This document shows, one piece after another, positions 14,192-19,092 of a DNA stretch of 19,092 bases (position 1 is the first letter of the stretch; each line of letters begins with the position of its first letter). Where the stretch lies: positions 1 to 19,092 of the forward strand of contig NZ_JBATUX010000045.1 of assembly GCF_049671445.1 (NCBI RefSeq), in the 5' to 3' direction. The notes under the pieces are model-generated. The model had not been told where the DNA came from. It worked only from the letters and a program-made list of their open reading frames with translations, and made no database searches. Position numbers and translations under genes: made by a program. Source of the stretch: Paenisporosarcina sp049671445 (GTDB lineage: Bacteria; Bacillota; Bacilli; Bacillales_A; Planococcaceae).

Positions 14192-16213
14192 TTATTCGCC
14201 ACTACCTGGTGCAAAAATAGTAGAAACAAGCTCAGCGACATACGCACTGCCGTCGTTATCTTCTACACCTTCAATCATCATCGCAAGAATAAAGGTAGGG
14301 TTTTCGGAGTTATACGTAACAAAGAACCCATTTTCCTTGCCTCTTTCTTCTCCCCCTGCTTTTAGTTCAGCTGTACCGGTCTTTCCTGCAAGCGGAACTG
14401 ACGGAAGATTGGCAGCTGGAGCAAAGCCATCTACGACAACATTGCGTAAGCTCTTGCGAAGAATCGCCGCATTTTCAGCACTGACAAGTCCCTCTTTCCA
14501 CACTTGACTCTTTTCATCTTCCATTAAAAGCGTTGGCTTGTACATTACACCGTCCGTTATAAAGACTTCATACATCGAAGCTAGATGCAAAATATTTGTC
14601 AACATCTCCCCTTGTCCAAATGATGTATCCGCAAGCGCTCCTAGAGAAGCAATTTTGCCGTCATTTGAAATTTGCGAAGCCTTCAAATTATAAATGAATG
14701 GAATTTCTTCTCCATAACCAAAGCCATTTAGCCCCTCAATGAAAGTTTCAGTTCCCATATCAAGTGCTTCTCGAGCAAAATAAATATTGTCAGAATAGAC
14801 AAGTGCTTTATTTAAATCAATTGGATTCGGTGCTTCAGGATGGACACGTGTTACTTTGTAATCCCCTCCCCAAGAAGGGTCGCTCCACGTTGGACCGTTA
14901 ATCGTTAAACCTTCAGTTGGGTCAAGAGTTCCGGCTTCCATCCCAATAGTAGCAGTGATGGGCTTTATTGTTGAACCTGGCGCATAAGAATACGCAAACC
15001 GTGTTAATAGTGGATTCAAAGGTCTTCCCTTCAGTTCCTCGAGCTTTTCACCACTCATGCCGAGCATAAATTCGCTCGGATCAAATCCTGGTGAACTCAC
15101 AAGAGCAAGTGTTTCACCGGTTTTCGGATTGACAGCAGCACTTGTACCCGCTTCACCTTTCATCGCTTGATACGTTTTTTCCTGCAACTCAGCGTCAATC
15201 GTCAATGAAACCGTTTCGCCATTTACAGCAGGTATTTCAGCAACCGTAATCGTCTCAGCGCCTTTTTCAGGCGGCTTGATATAGATACGTACGCCACTCG
15301 AACCACGAAGCCTATCTTCCAATAACAACTCCATCCCTTGACGCCCGATAAGGTCAGCTTCTGTATATCCTTTACCTTTTAGTTCCTTCAATCGTTCAGC
15401 TGTAATGCTTCCGATATAACCCGATACATGGGACAATGCTTCTCCATATGGATATTCACGCATCGGTGTTTCCCGATACGTTACTCCCGAAATTTTAATG
15501 GCCTCGTCTAATAATGTAGTTTCATTCTTTGCTACTTTTTCAATCGGTACAATTTGATCGGGTTTGACCCAACTCTGATCTAACTGGCGATCAATATACT
15601 CAACGGATGTACCCAACAGTTCTGCAAGCTTTGTCTTACTTGCTTCATCCGTGAATTTCCCTGGTACAACACCTATTTCTTCCCCTTTACCGTTAATCGC
15701 AATGGGTTGTCCATTTCGGTCAAGAATTTCACCGCGGGCAGGCTGACTAGTAGAAATACCGACTGTATCCTTTTCCCCAAGTTCAGGAAAAATGAACGAT
15801 GTATCCCATTTCACAAACCAATTTTCAGCTTCATCACGTGTTTCGTTCACCAATGTAATTGTTTTCTCAAATTCCACTGGACCCGCAACTGTATCCATAG
15901 ACACTTTTATCGGAAAATCTGCAGGTTTCTTCGCATTCCATTCCGTATCTTTTGCTGGCTTCTTATAAGTTACCTTGACGTTTTCAATGCCCAAATCCTT
16001 TTGCAGACTTTCTTGTCTCTCTACAAAATTCTCTTTACTAAAAAGTTCTTTCGTCCCTTTGTTCAAATAGTCTTTGTACATGGCAGCAAAATCACCTTTA
16101 TTCCAGTGACTCACATATTCCGCCAATCGATCTTCTGGCGTAGCTTCCTCCTGACACCCAGTCAAAAGGATGACAAATAATAGTGATAAAACACCCATCA
16201 AACCCTTTTTCAT
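14192..16213 (-). CDS. pbpC: penicillin-binding transpeptidase lipoprotein, PBP3/MecA-like
   Basis: A class B penicillin-binding protein that cross-links peptidoglycan peptides on the outer face of the membrane. The 673 residues begin with a lipoprotein signal peptide, lipobox LLTGC with C20. Next comes an NTF2-like MecA_N domain (about 25-145, ending ENWFVKWDTSFIFPEL), then the dimerisation domain with QPARGEILDRNGQPIA (157-172) and GRQGMELLLEDRLRG (290-304), then the transpeptidase with all three motifs: S414-T-I-K417, S474-D-N476 and K611-T-G613. This is the layout of B. subtilis PBP3 (PbpC) and of staphylococcal PBP2a; the family has low affinity for some beta-lactams, but resistance cannot be concluded here. 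GGAGG lies 7 bases before the ATG. The gene is single, with its own terminator. Confidence 0.92.
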   Translation of the reverse strand: MKKGLMGVLSLLFVILLTGCQEEATPEDRLAEYVSHWNKGDFAAMYKDYLNKGTKELFSKENFVERQESLQKDLGIENVKVTYKKPAKDTEWNAKKPADFPIKVSMDTVAGPVEFEKTITLVNETRDEAENWFVKWDTSFIFPELGEKDTVGISTSQPARGEILDRNGQPIAINGKGEEIGVVPGKFTDEASKTKLAELLGTSVEYIDRQLDQSWVKPDQIVPIEKVAKNETTLLDEAIKISGVTYRETPMREYPYGEALSHVSGYIGSITAERLKELKGKGYTEADLIGRQGMELLLEDRLRGSSGVRIYIKPPEKGAETITVAEIPAVNGETVSLTIDAELQEKTYQAMKGEAGTSAAVNPKTGETLALVSSPGFDPSEFMLGMSGEKLEELKGRPLNPLLTRFAYSYAPGSTIKPITATIGMEAGTLDPTEGLTINGPTWSDPSWGGDYKVTRVHPEAPNPIDLNKALVYSDNIYFAREALDMGTETFIEGLNGFGYGEEIPFIYNLKASQISNDGKIASLGALADTSFGQGEMLTNILHLASMYEVFITDGVMYKPTLLMEDEKSQVWKEGLVSAENAAILRKSLRNVVVDGFAPAANLPSVPLAGKTGTAELKAGGEERGKENGFFVTYNSENPTFILAMMIEGVEDNDGSAYVAELVSTIFAPGSGE

Positions 16214-16299
16214 TTCATAGCCTCCAATTTATCACCCAAAGGTTCTTTAATAAATATCAAATCATTCACTCGACCATTTCACCTATTCGAGATTGTCTA

Positions 16300-16323
16300 T
16301 TAATGGTAACATATTGCCATTAA
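16300..16323. promoter_or_regulatory. quasi-palindrome upstream of the transpeptidase gene
   Basis: TTAATGG (16300-16306) and CCATTAA (16317-16323) are perfect inverted arms and the centre is nearly symmetric too: 20 of 24 positions obey the symmetry. A second small inverted repeat ACCATTCTTTTGGT lies at 16337-16350. This may be an operator for the gene starting at 16213; the regulator is unknown. The rest of 16214-16384 shows no gene. Confidence 0.4.
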
Positions 16324-16379
16324 TATTGTTTTAATTACCATTCTTTTGGTAAACAAAAAATAAAACCTCCTGCTCATAG

Positions 16380-16414
16380 AAAAAAGGCTGCTGAAGATAC
16401 AATTTCAGCAGCCT
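16380..16414 (-). terminator. terminator after dat
   Basis: AGGCTGCTGAA and TTCAGCAGCCT pair perfectly around an 8-base loop, and TTTTTT follows on the - strand. Its core CTGAAGAT resembles the terminator at 8597-8628. Confidence 0.88.
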
Positions 16415-16445
16415 CTTACCTATTCTATTTTTGATACAGTTTTAA

Positions 16446-17291
16446 TTAATTACCACCACTATTTAAAGCTATACGGTGTTCAAATGCTTGTTGTAATGTT
16501 CGAGTGACTCGGCCAGGTTGACCGCTGCCGATTTGCGTTTGATCGACTTGAACAACCGGACATATTTCCATCGCGGTACTAGTGATAAATACTTCTTCCG
16601 TTTCGAGTAGTTCGTTAACGGTAAACGCTTCTTCAACGACTCGGAAACCATTCTCTCTCGCCATTTCAAGTACTCCGATTCTCGTGATTCCGTTCAAAAT
16701 CAGGTTATTTATTGGATGGGTGTAGATGACATTTTTTTCAACCATATACACATTGGATGAACTTCCTTCTGACACAGTCGCTCCGCGATGCATAATCGCC
16801 TCATCACAACCATGTTTTTTGGCAAGTTGTTTCGCTAGAACATTTGGCAATAGGTTTAAACTTTTAATATCGCATCTCTTCCAGCGAATATCCTCAGTCA
16901 AAATGGCATGAATGCCGTGTGTCGTTTTTTCCACTGGACGTTCCGCATGTTGAACATAAGCTACCAGCACAGAAGAAGCACTTCCAGGGAAATGATGGGC
17001 TCTAGGTGCGACTCCACGTGTAATCTGTGCGTAAATATATCCATTCAACAATCCATTTTTTTCAACAAGTTGTTTTAAATTACGCGTGATATCCTCCAAT
17101 GGATAAGGCAATGCCAGTTCTATTTTTAATGCACTAAGTTTTAGACGTTGCACATGCCTTTCCATTTCAAAGCAGACACCGTCATATACGCGAATGAACT
17201 CGTACACTCCATCCCCAAATTGATATCCGCGATCTTCAATATCAACAATTGCATCATCCTTTTCCATAAACCCTCTATTAAATAAAATCAT
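16446..17291 (-). CDS. dat: D-amino-acid transaminase (D-alanine aminotransferase)
   Basis: A fold-type IV PLP enzyme that interconverts D-alanine and 2-oxoglutarate with pyruvate and D-glutamate, feeding D-amino acids to peptidoglycan. The 281 residues are the family length. Seen are EDRGYQFGDGVYE (19-31), the substrate-carboxylate pocket R97 and H99 in VAPRAHHF, the Schiff-base lysine K143 in CDIKSLNLL and E175 in TVSEGSSSNVY, and the late ILNGITR and FITSTAMEI blocks. These blocks match the Bacillus sp. YM-1 enzyme well, which separates it from its relatives ilvE and aminodeoxychorismate lyase. GGGGGG stands about 7 bases before the ATG. The leader carries a terminator-like hairpin. A terminator follows. 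It lies next to a transpeptidase gene on the same strand, but each has its own terminator. Confidence 0.94.
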   Translation of the reverse strand: MILFNRGFMEKDDAIVDIEDRGYQFGDGVYEFIRVYDGVCFEMERHVQRLKLSALKIELALPYPLEDITRNLKQLVEKNGLLNGYIYAQITRGVAPRAHHFPGSASSVLVAYVQHAERPVEKTTHGIHAILTEDIRWKRCDIKSLNLLPNVLAKQLAKKHGCDEAIMHRGATVSEGSSSNVYMVEKNVIYTHPINNLILNGITRIGVLEMARENGFRVVEEAFTVNELLETEEVFITSTAMEICPVVQVDQTQIGSGQPGRVTRTLQQAFEHRIALNSGGN

Positions 17292-17328
17292 TCGAGTTCC
17301 CCCCTTTTATGCAACTAATCATCAATCT

Positions 17329-17362
17329 AAAAACACCCCATATCCTGAAGAGATATGAAGTG
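17329..17362 (-). terminator. terminator-like hairpin in the dat leader
   Basis: On the - strand CACTTCATATC and GATATGGGGTG form 11 pairs (two G-U) around a 7-base loop, followed by TTTTT. The stop codon of no gene lies just upstream on that strand, and I find no promoter between this hairpin and dat. It could therefore be a transcription attenuator of dat, or the end of an unseen short transcript. Confidence 0.55.
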
Positions 17363-17508
17363 CATTAGTCCGGTTTACAACAACTTACTTAAAAATTCCT
17401 GCGTTCTTACTAACATCCTCATCTTCTCGATAAATAATATGGGACTTCCACCCAAATTATTCCTGTCGTTTATAATCTATCGAAAATAAACACTATTATC
17501 TTAAATCA

Positions 17509-17620
17509 AGGAGCAAAAATTTTTCTACAACGAAGCTAGCTGAGTGAAAAATTTTCTGTGACGAAACTAGTGAAGCGATGCAGGAGCAATTTCTTGTGCG
17601 ACGAGTAACCGCAGGAGCAA
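17509..17620. repeat. degenerate repeat element with AGGAGCAA units
   Basis: AGGAGCAA occurs at 17509, 17582 and 17613. Between the copies run related blocks: TTTTTCTACAACGAAGC, ATTTTCTGTGACGAAAC and ATTTCTTGTGCGACGAGTA. I recall similar GCAGGAGCAA blocks between genes of Sporosarcina-like bacteria. No reading frame in it looks coding. Confidence 0.6.
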
Positions 17621-17734
17621 TAGGTTTTTGTTTTTTGCTGATTTTTGAATCAATTTTATAAATGCCTTTTGATGGATGATACTCTAATATTTGAAGGGTC
17701 TTCCTTTTTATTTGTTAAGAATTTCGGTCATTTG

Positions 17735-17861
17735 ATTGGAGTGAAGGGCGGCGACTCCAGCGGGAAAAGTGTGTCCAGGTGTGACCCCGCAGAAAGCGTA
17801 GCGAACGAGGAGGCACACGGACCACCCGCGGAAAGCGTCCGACCGTAACGGAAATCGACAG
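17735..17861. repeat. GC-rich dispersed intergenic repeat of Bacillales
   Basis: A GC-rich island in very AT-rich surroundings. It starts near GATTGGAGTGAAGGGCGG and ends near CCGACCGTAACGGAAATC, which are imperfect inverted repeats of each other. Inside, GCGGG (17761-17765) can pair with CCCGC (17825-17829), and GTGTG with CACAC. The blocks GGCGGCGACTCC, AAAGCGTAGCGAACGAGGAGGC and CACCCGCGGAAAGCGTCC are ones I recall from many intergenic regions of Bacillales. Small frames through it are artefacts of the repeat. Nothing else is seen in 17621-17734 or 17862-17991. Confidence 0.75.
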
Positions 17862-17991
17862 AATCTCTATTTTTAGAATGTTCGTGTTTTTATCCAATTT
17901 TATGATTTATGAAATCGACTCACCTTTTTACTATTAAGATGCGGCAAGCGCAAATGTACAATAAACAACCTACCGTTTATCAAAGCCTAAA

Positions 17992-18032
17992 TAAAAAAAG
18001 CCCTGCCCATCGCAAATTGCGATGAACAGAGC
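17992..18032 (-). terminator. terminator of the siderophore permease operon
   Basis: Two 15-base arms (18000-18014 and 18018-18032) pair around a 3-base loop; the imperfect positions are G-U pairs in the - strand transcript. TTTTTTT follows on that strand. Confidence 0.88.
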
Positions 18033-18046
18033 ATTTTCAAATGATA

Positions 18047-19054
18047 TTATTTTTTTGTTAGTAAATAGATAAAATATGGTGCGCCGATTAATGCCACCAT
18101 CACCCCAGCCGGAAGACCATTTGGTTCTACGATATTACGACCAATTGTGTCTGCAATGAGTAGAAGCCAACCACCAATCAGCAAACTAAGGGGTAAAAAC
18201 AACTGGTGACGAGGACCAATAAGAGTTCGAGCAATATGAGGTGCCATCAAGCCAATAAATGAAATACCTCCAGTAACTGACACGGCAGAAGCAGCTAATG
18301 CAACTGCAGCTAACGTCAGAACAATACGTTCTTTTTGCACCGACAGGCCAACACCAATTGCCACTGGTTCACCTAACCCTAGAATGTTTAGGCGGTTCGC
18401 CTTCATCAAAGCAAAAGGCACGAGCACAATCAACCAAGGTAGGATTGCTAAGACAAACGGCCAATCTGTTCCCCAGATATCGCCAGCAAGCCAGCGTGCA
18501 ATGAAATCTACTTTGATACGATCGGCAGAAGAAATCATTACAATCATGGCGCCTGATAAAGCCATGGACATACCTACCCCTACCAATACCAGACGCACTG
18601 GCTGCATACCGGTCGTTCTACTGTAAGAAAAGACATAAATAATGACTGCCGTCAGCAAAGCACCTAGAAAGGCTACAAATGGCAAAACGTAAATAAATGA
18701 ACCGGCTTCTGCAGGAAAGTATAAAAAGAATATCGCAACTGCAACACCAGCACCCGCATTAATACCGATAATTCCGGGATCCGCCAGTTCATTACGTGTA
18801 ATCCCTTGGAGCAAAGCACCCGATAAGGCCAGTGCCATTCCCGCCAAAAGCGTAATGACAATCCTAGGCAGACGGACAGAGAAAAGAACGAATTCTTCTT
18901 TAAATTCCCCTTGTCCAAGGATCGTCGGAATGATTCGATCGTATGACACGGAGGAATACCCGAGACCAAGTCCAATGACCGCTGTTGCCGTAATCAATAC
19001 CGAAAAGACAATCAACAATAACCGTTGTTTTCGAATAATGGATTTTTCTATCAT
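18047..19054 (-). CDS. iron-siderophore ABC transporter permease (FecCD family)
   Basis: One of the two membrane subunits that carry a ferric siderophore through the cytoplasmic membrane, driven by an ATPase and fed by a lipoprotein receptor. The 335 residues are the family length and make about nine or ten membrane segments. Family landmarks are VRLPRIVITLLAGMALALSGALLQGITRNELADPGIIGINAGAG (in parts, about 60-103), the ATPase-contact loop SVTGGISFIGLMAPHIAR (about 258-275) and the end of the protein, GLPAGVMVALIGAPYFIYLL. AGGAGG lies 12 bases before the ATG, rather far, but the start overlaps the stop of an upstream frame as ATGA, which allows coupled translation. The gene is followed by a terminator, so it ends its operon. 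The siderophore cannot be named from this piece. Confidence 0.93.
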   Translation of the reverse strand: MIEKSIIRKQRLLLIVFSVLITATAVIGLGLGYSSVSYDRIIPTILGQGEFKEEFVLFSVRLPRIVITLLAGMALALSGALLQGITRNELADPGIIGINAGAGVAVAIFFLYFPAEAGSFIYVLPFVAFLGALLTAVIIYVFSYSRTTGMQPVRLVLVGVGMSMALSGAMIVMISSADRIKVDFIARWLAGDIWGTDWPFVLAILPWLIVLVPFALMKANRLNILGLGEPVAIGVGLSVQKERIVLTLAAVALAASAVSVTGGISFIGLMAPHIARTLIGPRHQLFLPLSLLIGGWLLLIADTIGRNIVEPNGLPAGVMVALIGAPYFIYLLTKK

Positions 19055-19092
19055 GAGAAACTTTGCCCTCCTTTTCGTACAATGTACAAGAA
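19051..19092 (-). CDS. 3' end of an upstream permease gene (partial, probably FecCD)
   Basis: On the - strand the frame entering from the right edge reads FLYIVRKGGQSFS and stops at a TGA that overlaps the next start codon as ATGA. FecCD permeases usually end in a similar way (FFLY followed by a short basic tail), and the two FecCD subunits are normally adjacent, often with overlapping codons. Only 13 codons are visible, so the call rests mainly on the overlap and the context. Confidence 0.55.
   Translation of the reverse strand, partial: FLYIVRKGGQSFS

Noticed and set aside
17355..17489. A 44-codon + strand ORF between dat and the repeats (starts MKCISPVYNN)
   Set aside because: It has only a weak GAAGAG before the ATG, it overlaps the terminator hairpin, and its composition (many Asn, Leu, Ile and no regular pattern) is what AT-rich non-coding DNA gives.
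17292..17520. T-box, lysine or purine riboswitch before dat
   Set aside because: I found none of the conserved strings of these classes, such as the T-box GGGTGGNACCGCG; the leader hairpin alone does not identify a class.
17645..17897. ORFs of about 60-67 residues on both strands through the GC-rich element
   Set aside because: They are translations of a dispersed intergenic repeat (strings like EEAHGPPAESVRP), have no ribosome binding site, and are open on both strands.

Overview
The window reads as chromosomal DNA of a low-GC Gram-positive bacterium of the order Bacillales, probably near Sporosarcina, Psychrobacillus or Lysinibacillus. The reasons are strong GGAGG-type ribosome binding sites, TTG starts, a Bacillus-order gluconate operon (gntR-gntK-gntP-gnd), a KinB-like sporulation-type kinase, a PBP3/MecA-like lipoprotein, a Bacillus PhoB-type alkaline phosphatase and dispersed intergenic repeats that I recall from that group. 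The genus is inference. I see no rRNA, tRNA, CRISPR array, transposase or phage gene.

Layout. Positions 1-2000 carry a possible gene tail, a Nudix hydrolase and a branched-chain aminotransferase (ilvE) with candidate CodY boxes, both on the + strand. From 2000 to 8600 everything is on the - strand: a YhhY-like acetyltransferase, a 47-residue small protein, a duplicated 21-bp-unit repeat, and then the gluconate operon (listed here in coordinate order gnd, gntP, gntK, gntR). The operon has a perfect GntR palindrome at its start site and a near-consensus catabolite-repression site over its -35 box. Gluconate is taken up by GntP, phosphorylated by GntK and oxidised and decarboxylated by GntZ/Gnd to ribulose 5-phosphate.

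Positions 8600-12360 hold a membrane histidine kinase (- strand), an alkaline phosphatase with a Pho-box-like upstream region (+) and a lipoprotein of unknown role (+). Positions 12360-17300 hold three - strand genes: a secreted glycoside hydrolase related to the glycoamylase-like domain of cyclic beta-1,2-glucan synthases, a PBP3/MecA-like lipoprotein transpeptidase, and D-amino-acid transaminase (dat). Dat makes D-alanine and D-glutamate, so it shares a cell-wall theme with the transpeptidase.

Positions 17300-18046 are a repeat-rich stretch without a convincing gene. The window ends in a siderophore ABC permease operon on the - strand: one complete FecCD permease and, at the right edge, the last codons of an apparent second one joined by an ATGA overlap.

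Most of this is well-known biology. The less ordinary parts are two unrelated intergenic arrays that share a 21-bp period and an alternating A/B order, one of them recently duplicated; a leader hairpin before dat; several unassigned palindromic operator candidates; and the secreted glucanase-like enzyme.
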